A DNA stretch of 64,000 bases from contig NZ_FOXJ01000007.1 in assembly GCF_900115685.1 (NCBI RefSeq), forward strand, positions 186,001-250,000, given 5' to 3'. The position numbers were made by a program, and so were the translations under genes. Below the pieces are notes generated by a model. That model was not told the DNA's origin. It saw nothing but the letters and a program-made list of their open reading frames with translations, and searched no databases. The DNA comes from Variovorax sp. 770b2. GTDB taxonomy: Bacteria; Pseudomonadota; Gammaproteobacteria; Burkholderiales; Burkholderiaceae_C. Below, one piece after another: positions 8,689-16,875 of this stretch; the first letter of the stretch is position 1, and the number at the start of each line of letters is the position of its first letter.

Positions 8689-9557
8689 GCCTTGGCTCCG
8701 AACATGCCCTGGGGCCTGAAGAGCACCACGCCGATGAAGATCGCGAAGATGCCGATCTGGCCCAGCGATTCGCCGAGGTACAGGCCGCCCAGCGACTCGA
8801 CCACGCCGACGAGAAAGCCGCCGATCAGCGCACCGACGAAGCTGCCCATGCCGCCGAGCACGACGATGGTGAAGGCCACGAGCACGAAGCCGCCGCCGAC
8901 CTGCGGATTGACGTAGTAGGCGGGCAGCAGAAAGCACGCGGCCGCGCCCAGGCAGGCCAGGCCGATGCCGAAGCTCATGGCGTAGACGTGGTCGACGTCG
9001 ATGCCCATGAGCTTGGCGCCCTCTTTTTCCTTGGCGACCGCGCGGATGGCGCGGCCGAGGTCGGTGCGGCCCATGATCCAGAACAGGATGGCCGAGACGG
9101 CGAGCGCGCCGACAAAGGCCACGAGCTTGGGCACCGCGATCATCGCGGGGCCGATGGCGACGGTGCTCAGCGAATAGGCGGTGTCGATGTTGCGCGTGTC
9201 GGACTTGAAGAACAGCAGCGCGAGGTTCTCCATGACGATGGCGATGCCCAGGGTGGCGAGCAGGATGTTCTCGTCCTTGCCGTGGCCCGCGCGGTTGATG
9301 ACCACGCGCTGCAGCACGTAGCCCAGCGCGAACATGCCGAGCACGACAATGGGCAATGCCAGGTACGGGTCGATGCCCAGGCGCTCCTTGAGGAAGTACA
9401 CCGCGTACAGCGCCAGCATCAAGCTCGCGCCGTGCGCGAAGTTGATGATGTGCAGCACGCCGTAGATCAGCGTGAGCCCCAGCGCGATGAGCGCATACAC
9501 CGCGCCCGTCGTCAGCCCGTTCAGAACCGACGGGAAAAGAATGCCGAAATCGAACAT
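8685..9557 (-). CDS. livH: Branched-chain-amino-acid-type ABC transporter permease LivH
   Basis: This encodes 290 residues of strongly hydrophobic sequence, the normal length for LivH. It starts MFDFGILFPSVLNGLTTGAV and continues with ALGLTLIYGVLHIINFAHG (the typical first conserved loop), AVAKEKEGAKLMGIDVDHVYA (ATPase-coupling loop) and GGMGSFVGALIGGF near the C-terminus. It partners with LivM as the transport channel. It follows the binding-protein gene after a 12-base gap and overlaps livM by four bases. Confidence 0.95.
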   Translation of the reverse strand: MFDFGILFPSVLNGLTTGAVYALIALGLTLIYGVLHIINFAHGASLMLALYAVYFLKERLGIDPYLALPIVVLGMFALGYVLQRVVINRAGHGKDENILLATLGIAIVMENLALLFFKSDTRNIDTAYSLSTVAIGPAMIAVPKLVAFVGALAVSAILFWIMGRTDLGRAIRAVAKEKEGAKLMGIDVDHVYAMSFGIGLACLGAAACFLLPAYYVNPQVGGGFVLVAFTIVVLGGMGSFVGALIGGFLVGVVESLGGLYLGESLGQIGIFAIFIGVVLFRPQGMFGAKA

Positions 9558-9569
9558 CCCGCCTTCCGA

Positions 9570-10775
9570 TCAGGCCGCGCGCAGCGGGAACACCGGATCG
9601 ACCTCGCGATAGTCGCGCGGGATGATGACCTTGATGTCGTTCTTCACCACCTGCGTCATGAGCGGCTGCGCGCCCTCGTTCTGGCCGTTGACGAACTTGG
9701 TGGGGCCATACGGCATGAAGTGGTTGGAGAAGGTGCTCTTCTCCAGCGCATCGATGATGGCGGCGCGCTCCGCGGACTTGGCGCGCTCCAGCGCATCGGC
9801 CAGCAGCCACATCGAGGCATAGGTCATGAAGACCTCGTAGCTGAAGAACTGGCCCTTGGCCTCCACGCGCTTGCGCAGGTCCTGCGCGCGCTTGTCCTTG
9901 GGGTTGAACCAGTGGTTGCAGTCGATGATGCCGTTGGCCGCGTCCGGAAATTCCTTCACGAACTTGTAGCTCGATGCGGCGCCGCCGAGCACCGAGAAGA
10001 TCGCCTTGGGCACCACCTTCTGCTGCTGCATGGTGCGCACGAGCAGCGCGTACTCGTTGTAGTAGTTCGCCGGGATCACGATGTCGGGGTTGATCGACTT
10101 CATGCGCAGCACGATGTTGTTGAAGTCGCGCGTGGGGTTGGCGTGCTTCACCACTTCCTTCACCTCGAAGCCGTAGCCCGGCAGTTCGCGCGAGAGCAGT
10201 TGCGCGGTGCCGGCGCCGAAGAGCGATTCCTCGTGAATGATCATCACGGTCTTGGCGGGGTTGCCCGCGGCCTTGTTGAGCACCAGCAGGTTGGCCATGG
10301 CCACCTCGGTGGACTTCTTGTAGCCGGGGCCGAAGCGGAAGGTGTTCTTCAGGCCGCGCTCGACGATCTGGTCGGCCACGCCCACGTCGACCACGTGCGG
10401 CAGGTTGTACTTGGCCGCCGCCTGCGTGGTCGCGAGACAGATGGCCGAGGCGTAGGCGCCCACGATGGCGGAGACGCCGGCCTCGTTCATCTTCTCGACC
10501 TCGGCCGAGCCGGCCTGCGGCTGCGATTGCGCATCGCCCAGCAGGGCCTCGAGCTTCGCGCCGCCGAGCGACTTGATGCCGCCCGCGGCATTGATGTCCT
10601 CGATGGCCATGAGCGCACCGAGGCGACATTGCTGCCCCGAATAAGCCAGCGCACCGGTGACCGGATGCAGCACGCCGACCTTGACGGTCTTGGGCTGCGC
10701 GCCGGCCACGAGCGGGAAGGCGACGGCGGTCGCCAGGGCGGCGGACTGCGACACGAAACTGCGGCGGTTCTGCAT
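9570..10775 (-). CDS. ABC transporter substrate-binding protein (LivJ/LivK family, Peripla_BP_6)
   Basis: This encodes 401 residues. The ATG at 10775 gives a signal peptide with an arginine pair (MQNRRSFVSQSAALATAVAF), so export by Tat is possible though not certain. The mature part begins KTVKVGVLHPVTGALAYSGQQ and includes AGGIKSLGGAKLEALLGDAQ, both classic for type I periplasmic binding proteins of amide/branched-chain-type systems. The ligand is unknown. The gene lies 23 bases after the GntR regulator and heads the transporter cassette, so expression is probably under that regulator. A mid-protein stretch with FNPKDKRAQDLRKR resembles binders of aromatic or amide solutes more than LivJ proper. 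Confidence 0.92.
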   Translation of the reverse strand: MQNRRSFVSQSAALATAVAFPLVAGAQPKTVKVGVLHPVTGALAYSGQQCRLGALMAIEDINAAGGIKSLGGAKLEALLGDAQSQPQAGSAEVEKMNEAGVSAIVGAYASAICLATTQAAAKYNLPHVVDVGVADQIVERGLKNTFRFGPGYKKSTEVAMANLLVLNKAAGNPAKTVMIIHEESLFGAGTAQLLSRELPGYGFEVKEVVKHANPTRDFNNIVLRMKSINPDIVIPANYYNEYALLVRTMQQQKVVPKAIFSVLGGAASSYKFVKEFPDAANGIIDCNHWFNPKDKRAQDLRKRVEAKGQFFSYEVFMTYASMWLLADALERAKSAERAAIIDALEKSTFSNHFMPYGPTKFVNGQNEGAQPLMTQVVKNDIKVIIPRDYREVDPVFPLRAA

Positions 10776-10798
10776 GGTGGGCTTTCCTTTTCTTCTCT

Positions 10799-11590
10799 TC
10801 AGTTGAACTGGGCTGACACGTCGTTGCTGACCCACACCTTGGCGTCGATGCTGCCCACGCGGGAGAGCTGCATTTCGTAGGTGTAGCGGTCGGGTCGGTA
10901 AAGGCCGTGCAGCCACTGCACGGGCCGCTCGTCTTCGTCGTAGATGAGGCGGCGCACCGCAAGCAGCGCGGAGCCGACGGAGACATGGAGGTGCTGGGCG
11001 AGCACGTTGTCGGCCAGGCGCGCGGAGATGGTCTGGTGCGCCCGGCCCACCTTGACGCCCGACTCCTCGAGCAGCACGAGGATGGGTTTCTTAGACAGCT
11101 CGCGGCGGCCGAAGCGGCGTGCGATCGTGTCGGGCACGTAGGTGGTGATGTGCGAGAGCGGGCCCTCTTTGGTGGAGCGCACGCGCACCGCCTTCTGCAC
11201 CGGGTCGCCCAGCTGCAGCTGCAACGCCTCGGCCACCTGGGTCGACGCCGTGATGGTCGCGACCTCGATCACCTTCACCGAAGTGTGCAGGCCCATGGTG
11301 ACCAGGTTCTCGAGCAGGCCGCGCAGGTTGGCGCGCTCCACGCTCTTTCCGCCCGGCGACTCGCCGGCCGCCACTTGCGGCAGCGCGCGCGTGCGGCGGC
11401 CGGGGTTGCGCGCGATCAGGCCTTCGGACGAGAGCTGTTCGAGCGCACGCCGCACCGTGACGCGCGCCACGCCGAACTGCGCCATGAGCGCGAGTTCGCC
11501 GGGCAGGCCCTCTGCGAAACGCCCTTCGTGCAACTGCTCACGCAGGACCAGGTAGATCTGGTGGTATTTCGGCAAAGGCATTTGCGACAT
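10799..11590 (-). CDS. GntR-family transcriptional regulator, HutC/UTRA type
   Basis: This encodes 263 residues. The N-terminal winged helix covers about residues 5-75, with FGVARVTVRRALEQLSSEGLI as the recognition region, followed by an effector-binding UTRA domain (about residues 95-245) that includes DPVQKAVRVRSTKEGPLSHITTYVP. HutC-type regulators usually repress a transporter or catabolic operon and are released by a pathway metabolite. It is the first gene of the leftward transporter block, with a palindrome overlapping a likely -35 box just upstream (11615-11634), so autorepression and repression of the Liv block are likely. A second ATG three codons in is an alternative start. Confidence 0.9.
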   Translation of the reverse strand: MSQMPLPKYHQIYLVLREQLHEGRFAEGLPGELALMAQFGVARVTVRRALEQLSSEGLIARNPGRRTRALPQVAAGESPGGKSVERANLRGLLENLVTMGLHTSVKVIEVATITASTQVAEALQLQLGDPVQKAVRVRSTKEGPLSHITTYVPDTIARRFGRRELSKKPILVLLEESGVKVGRAHQTISARLADNVLAQHLHVSVGSALLAVRRLIYDEDERPVQWLHGLYRPDRYTYEMQLSRVGSIDAKVWVSNDVSAQFN

Positions 11591-11614
11591 GCCTTTGATG
11601 TTTTTGCAGTTTCA

Positions 11615-11634
11615 ATGTTCTGTCAATGGGACAT
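11615..11634. promoter_or_regulatory. Inverted repeat overlapping the GntR/Liv operon promoter
   Basis: The sequence ATGTTC-N8-GGACAT is an imperfect palindrome with five of six bases matched in each arm. On the minus strand its centre contains TTGACA (11626-11621), a perfect -35 hexamer, with a weak -10 candidate 17-18 bases downstream. It lies 25 bases before the GntR start codon, within the 44-base gap to the AraC gene. Overlap with the -35 box fits an autorepressor operator. Assigning it to the GntR protein is inference. Confidence 0.45.
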
Positions 11635-12474
11635 TTAAAACCGAAGACCGCGCTGCCAGGCGCCGGGGGTGAAGCCGAACTGGCGCGTGAAGATGCGCGT
11701 CATGTGGCTCTGGTCGGAGAAGCCGCTCGCGGCTGCGGCCTCCGCGAGGGCGGCGCCGTGGCGGATCAAATGGCGCGCGCGTTCGCTGCGCTGCAGCACG
11801 AGCCACGCATGCGGCGGCACGCCGTAGGCTTTCTCGAAACGGCGCAGCACCTGGTAGGTGCTGAGGCCAGTCATCGCCGCGAGTTCGGCGAGCGTGGGCG
11901 GGGCGAGCAGCTCGTCGGCGAGGCGTTCGCGCACCTGCTTCACATCGGCAGTGGCTTCGCGCGATGGCGCGGCGGTGGAATGGTTGTCGCGCAGCAGGCC
12001 GCAGACTTCGGCCAGCGATTCTTCGCAGGCGAGCGTTTCGACACGGCGAGCATCGGGTGTATCGCGTGTGAGGACGCGCCAATCGTCGAGTCGGCTGAAC
12101 AGGCGGCGCAGCGTGTCGCCCAGCCGCGCGTCCTGGATGACGGGGCGCGTCAACGCCACATCGGTGGCGGCATCGCCATTCATGGCGGCCATCACTCCGG
12201 GATCGAAATACACCATGCGCCAGCGGCGCGAAGGCCCGCCGAGCGGCATGCCGTCATGCACTTCACCGGGGTTGGTGGCGATCAGGTCGCCGGCATAGGC
12301 GTCGACCTTGCCGCGCCCGCTGGCCGAGCGCTGCGCGCCGTGCTCCAGGAGGCCAAGTCCATAGGTGGAGTGCCAGTGCCGGCCGTAGTGGCGGGCACTG
12401 TCGATCGCGGTGCCGTGCACGCCCTCCCAGGGCGTGCCGAACACCTGCGATCGATGGTCCGGCGGCGCTTTCAT
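11635..12474 (-). CDS. AraC-family transcriptional regulator
   Basis: This encodes 279 residues. The C-terminal 100 residues carry both AraC helix-turn-helix units: LAELAAMTGLSTYQVLRRFEKAYG, then AAAASGFSDQSHMTRIFTRQFGFTPG. The N-terminal part looks like a cupin-type ligand-binding domain, with GLGLLEHGAQRSASGRGKVDAYAGD and TNPGEVHDGMPLGG. It lies between the sugar-acid dehydrogenase/hydrolase genes and the GntR-Liv block, on the same strand as both, separated from the first by a dispersed repeat. It could therefore regulate either; a sugar-responsive role is plausible but unproven. The start is the ATG that begins the cupin-like part; no strong Shine-Dalgarno is visible. Confidence 0.9.
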   Translation of the reverse strand: MKAPPDHRSQVFGTPWEGVHGTAIDSARHYGRHWHSTYGLGLLEHGAQRSASGRGKVDAYAGDLIATNPGEVHDGMPLGGPSRRWRMVYFDPGVMAAMNGDAATDVALTRPVIQDARLGDTLRRLFSRLDDWRVLTRDTPDARRVETLACEESLAEVCGLLRDNHSTAAPSREATADVKQVRERLADELLAPPTLAELAAMTGLSTYQVLRRFEKAYGVPPHAWLVLQRSERARHLIRHGAALAEAAAASGFSDQSHMTRIFTRQFGFTPGAWQRGLRF

Positions 12475-12510
12475 CTCCGGATGATCTCAAAACCAGTGCC
12501 CTTCACGAGA

Positions 12511-12598
12511 AACACCGCGGAACCGGCTTTGCCGGGCCGCAGGTGTTGCCCCCGGTAGGGGGTTGGCGAAGCGACACGAAGTGCGCGAAGCCTGGGGG
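12511..12598 (-). repeat. Dispersed intergenic GC-rich repeat, copy A
   Basis: Read on the minus strand this stretch begins CCCCCAGGC, ends near GGTTCCGCGGTGT, and contains GGCCCGGCAAAGCCGGTTCC. It aligns over about 88 bases with 16876-16964 on the plus strand at roughly 85 percent identity by eye. It contains a short hairpin (CCGGC-AAA-GCCGG) and lies in the gap between the FAH-family gene and the AraC gene. It has no coding potential. Elements of this kind recur in Comamonadaceae intergenic regions; a genome-wide count would be needed to establish the family. Confidence 0.75.
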
Positions 12599-12611
12599 CG
12601 AGTCAAGCCAA

Positions 12612-13460
12612 TCAGAGCTTGAAGGGAATCACTTCCTGGCGTTGTTCGCCCAAGCCTTCGATGCCCAGCGTCATCACGTCGCCCTTCTTCAGGAACAGCG
12701 GCGGCTTCATGCCCATGCCGACGCCGGGGGGCGTGCCGGTGGTGATCACGTCGCCGGGCATCAGCGTCATGAACTGGCTCACGTAGCTCACGATCTTGGC
12801 GACCGTGAAGATCATGGTCTTGGTGCTGCCGGTCTGCACGCGCTGGCCGTTCAGGTCGAGCCACATCGAGAGCTTCTGCGGGTTCTCGATTTCGTCGCGC
12901 GTCACCAGCCACGGGCCGAGCGGGCCGAAGGTGTCGCAGCCCTTGCCCTTGTCCCAGGTGCCGCCGCGTTCGATCTGGAATTCGCGTTCGCTCACGTCGT
13001 TGATGGTGCAGTAGCCGGCCACGTAGTCGAGCGCGCTCTTTTGCGAGACATAGCGCGCCTGGGTGCCGATGACCACGCCGAGCTCGACTTCCCAGTCGGT
13101 CTTGACCGAGCCCTTGGGCAGCATCACCGGGTCGTTCGGGCCCTGGATGCAGCTGTTGGCCTTCATGAAGACCACGGGCTCCTTGGGCACCGGCAGGCCC
13201 GACTCGGCCGCGTGGTCCGCGTAGTTCAGGCCGATGGCGATGAACTTGCCGACGTTGGCCACGGGGCTGCCCAGGCGCGGCTTGCCCTTCACGAGCGGCA
13301 GCTTGTCCAGCTTGGTCTTGCGCAGCTTGGCGATGGCGGCATCGCCGAGCTGGTCGGGACCGATGTCCTTGACGACGGCGCTCAGGTCGCGCAGCTTGCC
13401 GTCTGCGTCGATGAGACCGGGTTTTTCCTTACCGGGGTTGCCATAACGGACGAGTTTCAT
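12612..13460 (-). CDS. Fumarylacetoacetate-hydrolase-family enzyme, probable 2,4-diketo-3-deoxy sugar-acid hydrolase
   Basis: This encodes 282 residues. The FAH fold is recognised from IAIGLNYADHAAESG near residue 75, DWEVELGVVIG with metal ligands E124 and E126, CTINDVSERE with D155, and TTGTPPGVGMGMKPP near the C-terminus. The family covers ureidoglycolate lyase, hydroxyheptadienedioate isomerases and 2,4-diketo-3-deoxy-L-fuconate/rhamnonate hydrolases. The last is favoured because the gene lies directly downstream of a 2-keto-3-deoxy-acid-type SDR and opposite a sugar-acid dehydratase. It would then cleave the 2,4-diketo acid to pyruvate plus lactate (from a deoxyhexose) or glycolate (from a pentose). 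The chain length of the substrate cannot be decided here. Confidence 0.88.
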   Translation of the reverse strand: MKLVRYGNPGKEKPGLIDADGKLRDLSAVVKDIGPDQLGDAAIAKLRKTKLDKLPLVKGKPRLGSPVANVGKFIAIGLNYADHAAESGLPVPKEPVVFMKANSCIQGPNDPVMLPKGSVKTDWEVELGVVIGTQARYVSQKSALDYVAGYCTINDVSEREFQIERGGTWDKGKGCDTFGPLGPWLVTRDEIENPQKLSMWLDLNGQRVQTGSTKTMIFTVAKIVSYVSQFMTLMPGDVITTGTPPGVGMGMKPPLFLKKGDVMTLGIEGLGEQRQEVIPFKL

Positions 13461-13485
13461 GCTTTCCTTTCAGTGCATTGAATGA

Positions 13486-14232
13486 TCAATAAGTGGAGCG
13501 TCCACCGGAGAGGTCGAAGACCGCGCCGGTGGAGAACGAACAATCTTCGGTGCAGAGCCAGCCGACCATCGCGGCCACCTCGTCCACCGTGCCGAATCGG
13601 CCCATGGGGATTTTCGACAGCATGAACGCGATGTGCTCGGGCGTCATCTGGTCGAAGATCGCGGTCTTCACCGCCGCGGGCGTCACGCAGTTCACGCGGA
13701 TGCCGGTGTCGGCCAGTTCCTTGCCCAGCGACTTGGTGATGCCGATGACGGCCGCCTTGCTCGCACTGTAGGCGCTGGCGTTGGGGTTGCCCTCCTTGCC
13801 GGCCACCGAGGCGATGTTGACGATGCGCCCGTAGCCCTGTTTGCGCATCTGCCCCACCACTTCGCGGCAGCACAGGAACACGCCGTTGATGTTGACCTCC
13901 ATCACCTGGCGCCAGTCGTCCACCGGGTAGTCCCACAGCTTGACGTTGGGGCCGGTGATGCCGGCGCTGTTGACCAGCGCGTCGATGCGCGGCGAATGCG
14001 CCAGCGTGGCGGCCACGGCCTTGGCGACCGAAGGCTGCTGCGACACGTCGACCTTCAGCGCGAACGCCTTGTCGCCGAGCGATTGCGCGGCCTGGTTCGC
14101 GGCCGCCTCGTCGCGGTCCCACAGCGTGACGCTGCCGCCCGACGCAATCAACCGCTGCGCGATGCCGAAGCCCAGGCCCGTGGCACCGCCGGTGACGACC
14201 GCGTGCCGGCCGGTGAAGTCGAGCTGGTTCAT
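13486..14232 (-). CDS. SDR-family oxidoreductase, probable sugar 1-dehydrogenase
   Basis: This encodes 248 residues, a classical short-chain dehydrogenase. It has the cofactor motif TGGATGLG near residue 15, NSAG near residue 88, the catalytic serine in NIASVAG, and the YSASK tyrosine/lysine pair. The acidic residue after the second strand (LWDRDE) suggests a preference for NAD. Its ATG overlaps the stop of the upstream SDR (ATGA), so the two are coupled. In a non-phosphorylating pathway one SDR oxidises the free sugar at C1 to the lactone and a second oxidises the 2-keto-3-deoxy acid at C4. The upstream paralogue fits the second job better, so this one is the likelier sugar dehydrogenase. 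The assignment could be reversed. Confidence 0.85.
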   Translation of the reverse strand: MNQLDFTGRHAVVTGGATGLGFGIAQRLIASGGSVTLWDRDEAAANQAAQSLGDKAFALKVDVSQQPSVAKAVAATLAHSPRIDALVNSAGITGPNVKLWDYPVDDWRQVMEVNINGVFLCCREVVGQMRKQGYGRIVNIASVAGKEGNPNASAYSASKAAVIGITKSLGKELADTGIRVNCVTPAAVKTAIFDQMTPEHIAFMLSKIPMGRFGTVDEVAAMVGWLCTEDCSFSTGAVFDLSGGRSTY

Positions 14233-14963
14233 ATCGTGATGCCGCCGTCGACGGTGAAGAACTGGCCGGTGGCGAAGATCGACTCGTCGCTCGCGAGGAA
14301 CACGACCACGGGCGCGATTTCTTCCGCCTGCGCGAGCCGGCCCATCGGCTGGCGCGCGATGAAGGCCTTGCGGGCTTCCTCGGGGTCGGCGTTGGCGTTG
14401 ATGCGGTCGCCCAGCGAAGGCGTATCGACCGTGCCCGGGCACACCGCATTGCAGCGGATGCCCTTGGTCACGTAGTCGGCCGCCACGCTCTTGGTGAGGC
14501 CGAGCACTGCCGCCTTGGTGGTGCCGTAGACGAAGCGGTTGGGCAGGCCTTTCATGCTGGAGCACACGCTGGCCATGTTGATGATGCTGCCGCGCCCCGC
14601 CTTCAGCATGCCGGGCAGCACGGCCTGGATGGTCCACATCTGCGCGCGCACGTTGAGCGCGAAGGCGAAGGCCAGGTCGTCGTCGCTCGCCTGCTCGATG
14701 GCGCCGTTGTGCACCACGCCCGCGCAGTTGAAGAGCACGTCGAGCGTGGGCAGCTTCGCGAACAGCGCGCCGATGGCGGCCTTGTCGAGCACGTCCAGCT
14801 TCACGGCCGTCACGTTCGCGACGCCGGCGTAGCGTTCGAGCAGCTTTTCGTTGACGTCGGTGGCCCAGACCTGGGCGCCCTCGGCGGCGAGCGCCAGCAC
14901 GCTCGCGTGGCCGATGCCCTGGCCGGCTGCGGTGACGAGCGCGGTCTTTCCCTTCAATCTCAT
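14229..14963 (-). CDS. SDR-family oxidoreductase, 2-keto-3-deoxy-L-fuconate dehydrogenase-like
   Basis: This encodes 244 residues starting MRLKGKTALVTAAGQGIGHA. The cofactor motif TAAGQGIG, the aspartate in WATDVNE (NAD-type), the NCAGVVHNG segment, SIINMASVCSSMKGLPNR and the YGTTK catalytic pair together resemble the BDH2/UcpA-like branch of SDRs. That branch includes bacterial 2-keto-3-deoxy-L-fuconate 4-dehydrogenases. The product would be the 2,4-diketo acid cleaved by the FAH-family enzyme two genes downstream. It is the first gene of the leftward operon and diverges from the FadR-type regulator across a 140-base control region. Confidence 0.85.
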   Translation of the reverse strand: MRLKGKTALVTAAGQGIGHASVLALAAEGAQVWATDVNEKLLERYAGVANVTAVKLDVLDKAAIGALFAKLPTLDVLFNCAGVVHNGAIEQASDDDLAFAFALNVRAQMWTIQAVLPGMLKAGRGSIINMASVCSSMKGLPNRFVYGTTKAAVLGLTKSVAADYVTKGIRCNAVCPGTVDTPSLGDRINANADPEEARKAFIARQPMGRLAQAEEIAPVVVFLASDESIFATGQFFTVDGGITI

Positions 14964-15056
14964 GGTGTCTCCTGTGGCGGGTGCGTCGCCAGCGATTCGG
15001 GTTTGGCCCGATGGGGGATCCGGGCAACGCATCGTATTCTGAATTGGCCTTACCAC

Positions 15057-15074
15057 TTGTCCAATTCTGGACAA
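15057..15074. promoter_or_regulatory. Palindromic operator candidate in the divergent sugar-acid control region
   Basis: TTGTCCA-N4-TGGACAA is a perfect 7-base inverted repeat located 30 bases upstream of the GTG start of the FadR-type regulator and 94 bases upstream of the divergent SDR start. A related half-site-rich stretch (TTGGCCTTACCAC) lies immediately to its left. FadR-subfamily regulators bind short palindromes of this spacing, so this is the best candidate site for control of both divergent operons. That assignment is inference from position. Confidence 0.5.
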
Positions 15075-15103
15075 CCCTTAAACCCTGTTCGTTCATCCGC
15101 CTC

Positions 15104-15811
15104 GTGCCCCTCCAGACCGTCGAACCCCAGCGCCTCTATCGCCAGATCGCCGACCAGCTGCGTGCGCTGATCGCCAAGGGCGAATTCGCCGTGGGCGCGC
15201 GCCTGTCCGCCGAGCGAGACCTCGCCAAGCAGCTGGGCGTGAGCCGCCCCTCGGTGCGCGAGGCGCTGATCGCGCTGGAGGTCGAGGGCTGGGTCGAGGT
15301 GCGCACGGGCTCCGGCGTGTACGTGCTGGACCGCTCGCACCGGGCCGCCGCGCCGGTCGCGCCCACCGAATGGGGACCGCTGGAGCTGATCCGCGCGCGC
15401 CGCGTGATCGAGGGCGAGACGGCCGCCATTGCCGCCACCGCGGGCAAGCGCAAGGATGTCGACGCGATGACGCGCGCCATCGAGGTCATGCGCGAGATGG
15501 CCGATCGCAAGGTGATGCCGCTCGAAGGCGACCGCGCGTTCCACCTGGCCATCGTGAGTGCCAGCGGCAACGTCGTGCTGGTCGAGACGGTGCAGAACTT
15601 CTGGGACTCGCGCAAGGGCCCGATCTTCACGCGCCTGGGCGGCTACTTCGAGAACGTTTCTTCCTGGCGCTCGGCCATCGCCGAGCACGAGGCCATCCGC
15701 GATGCGGTGGCCGCCCGCGACGCCGAGGGCGCGCGTGCCGCGATGCACGCGCACATGGACAAGTCGCACCAGCGATTCAGCGCGAGCTGGCGACGCGCGA
15801 AGCCTTCCTGA
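15104..15811 (+). CDS. GntR-family transcriptional regulator, FadR type
   Basis: This encodes 235 residues from a GTG start: VPLQTVEPQRLYRQIADQLR. The N-terminal winged helix includes LSAERDLAKQLGVSRPSVREA. The C-terminal FCD domain carries the metal/ligand residues seen in FDRAFHL-like (GDRAFHLAIV) and SEHEAIRDAV-like (AEHEAIRDAV) motifs. The frame stays open further upstream to an ATG at 14981, but that would place the palindromic operator inside the gene and adds no domain, so the GTG is preferred. It heads the rightward sugar-acid uptake and dehydratase operon and lies opposite the SDR operon. FadR-type regulators of this kind commonly respond to hexuronates, aldonates or 2-keto-3-deoxy acids. 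Confidence 0.88.
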   Translation: MPLQTVEPQRLYRQIADQLRALIAKGEFAVGARLSAERDLAKQLGVSRPSVREALIALEVEGWVEVRTGSGVYVLDRSHRAAAPVAPTEWGPLELIRARRVIEGETAAIAATAGKRKDVDAMTRAIEVMREMADRKVMPLEGDRAFHLAIVSASGNVVLVETVQNFWDSRKGPIFTRLGGYFENVSSWRSAIAEHEAIRDAVAARDAEGARAAMHAHMDKSHQRFSASWRRAKPS

Positions 15812-15856
15812 TTTCTCGCCAGCATCCCTGCCATTACTACAACGGAGACAAGCCAC

Positions 15857-16870
15857 ATGATCAGCAACAGCAGCAAGAACAGCAAACGCACCGCCCTCAA
15901 GGCTCTGGCCGCCTGCGCCCTCGCGGCCGGCGTCGTGGGCATCCCGGGCATCGCCTCGGCGCAGACCAAGCTCAAGTGGGCGCACGTCTACGAGACCTCG
16001 GAGCCCTTCCACAAGTACTCGGTGTGGGCGGCCGAAGAAATCAAGAAGCGCACCAACGGCAAGTACGACATCCAGGTGTTCCCCGCCTCCACGCTCGGCA
16101 AGGAGGCCGACATCAACCAGGGCCTGACGCTGGGCACGGTCGACATCATCCTGTCGGGCGCGAGCTTCGCGGGGCGCACCTACACGCCGCTGGCGATCTC
16201 GTACTTTCCCTTCATCTTCCGCGACGCCGAGCACCAGCTGAAGTACGCCAAGAGCGACGTGTTCAACGAGCTCGCCAAGGGCTACGACGACAAGAGCGGC
16301 AACCACATCACCGCGCTCAGCTACTACGGTGCGCGCCACGTCACTTCCAGCGCCGCGCGGCCGGTGTCCAAGCCCGAGGACATGAAGGGCCTGAAGATCC
16401 GCGTGCCCGACGCACCGGCCTACCTCGCATTCCCGAAGGCGCTGGGCGCCAACCCCACGCCCATCGCCTTCGCCGAGGTGTACCTGGCCCTGCAGAACAA
16501 CACGGTCGATGCGCAGGAGAACCCGCTGCCCACCATCGAGGCCAAGAAATTCTTCGAGGTGCAGAAGAACATTTCGCTCACTGGCCACATCGTCGATTCG
16601 CTGCTCACGATCTGCTCGGGCCAGCTGTGGGCCAAGCTCTCGGCGGATGAAAAGAAGATCTTCACCGACGTGATGCAGGAGGCGGCCGAGAAGACCGGCC
16701 GCGAGATCATCGCCTCCGAGGCGCGCCTCGTGGAGGAGTTCAAGAAGAAGGGCAACAACGTGATCACGGTCGACAAGAACGCGTTCCGCGAAGCGGTGCT
16801 GAAAGCGACCAAGCCCACCGACCAGGGCTACCGCCAGCAGGACTACGACCGCATCCTCGCCATCAAGTGA
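15857..16870 (+). CDS. dctP: TRAP transporter substrate-binding protein DctP
   Basis: This encodes 337 residues with a signal peptide ending IASAQ near residue 35. The mature protein starts TKLKWAHVYETSEPFHKYS. DctP signatures are NQGLTLGTVDI near residue 95, GLKIRVPDAPAYLAFPKALGA (the arginine that binds the substrate carboxylate) and the segment with PTPIAFAEVYLALQNNTVDAQENP. It delivers an acid, here probably an aldonate or uronate, to the Q/M membrane pair. GGAGA lies 10 bases before the ATG. It follows the regulator by 45 bases and is separated from dctQ by a dispersed repeat. Confidence 0.95.
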   Translation: MISNSSKNSKRTALKALAACALAAGVVGIPGIASAQTKLKWAHVYETSEPFHKYSVWAAEEIKKRTNGKYDIQVFPASTLGKEADINQGLTLGTVDIILSGASFAGRTYTPLAISYFPFIFRDAEHQLKYAKSDVFNELAKGYDDKSGNHITALSYYGARHVTSSAARPVSKPEDMKGLKIRVPDAPAYLAFPKALGANPTPIAFAEVYLALQNNTVDAQENPLPTIEAKKFFEVQKNISLTGHIVDSLLTICSGQLWAKLSADEKKIFTDVMQEAAEKTGREIIASEARLVEEFKKKGNNVITVDKNAFREAVLKATKPTDQGYRQQDYDRILAIK

Positions 16871-16875
16871 GCTGG

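Noticed and set aside
3890..11638. Series of long plus-strand frames (for example 3890-5476, 5224-7014, 8988-10880) opposite the Liv and LeuCD-like genes
   Set aside because: High GC content keeps the complementary frames open. The translations lack any recognisable domain and the opposite strand encodes complete, well-matched proteins.
14981..15103. Longer N-terminus for the FadR-type regulator
   Set aside because: It would put the perfect palindrome 15057-15074 inside the gene and extends beyond the normal winged-helix start; the GTG at 15104 fits the family.
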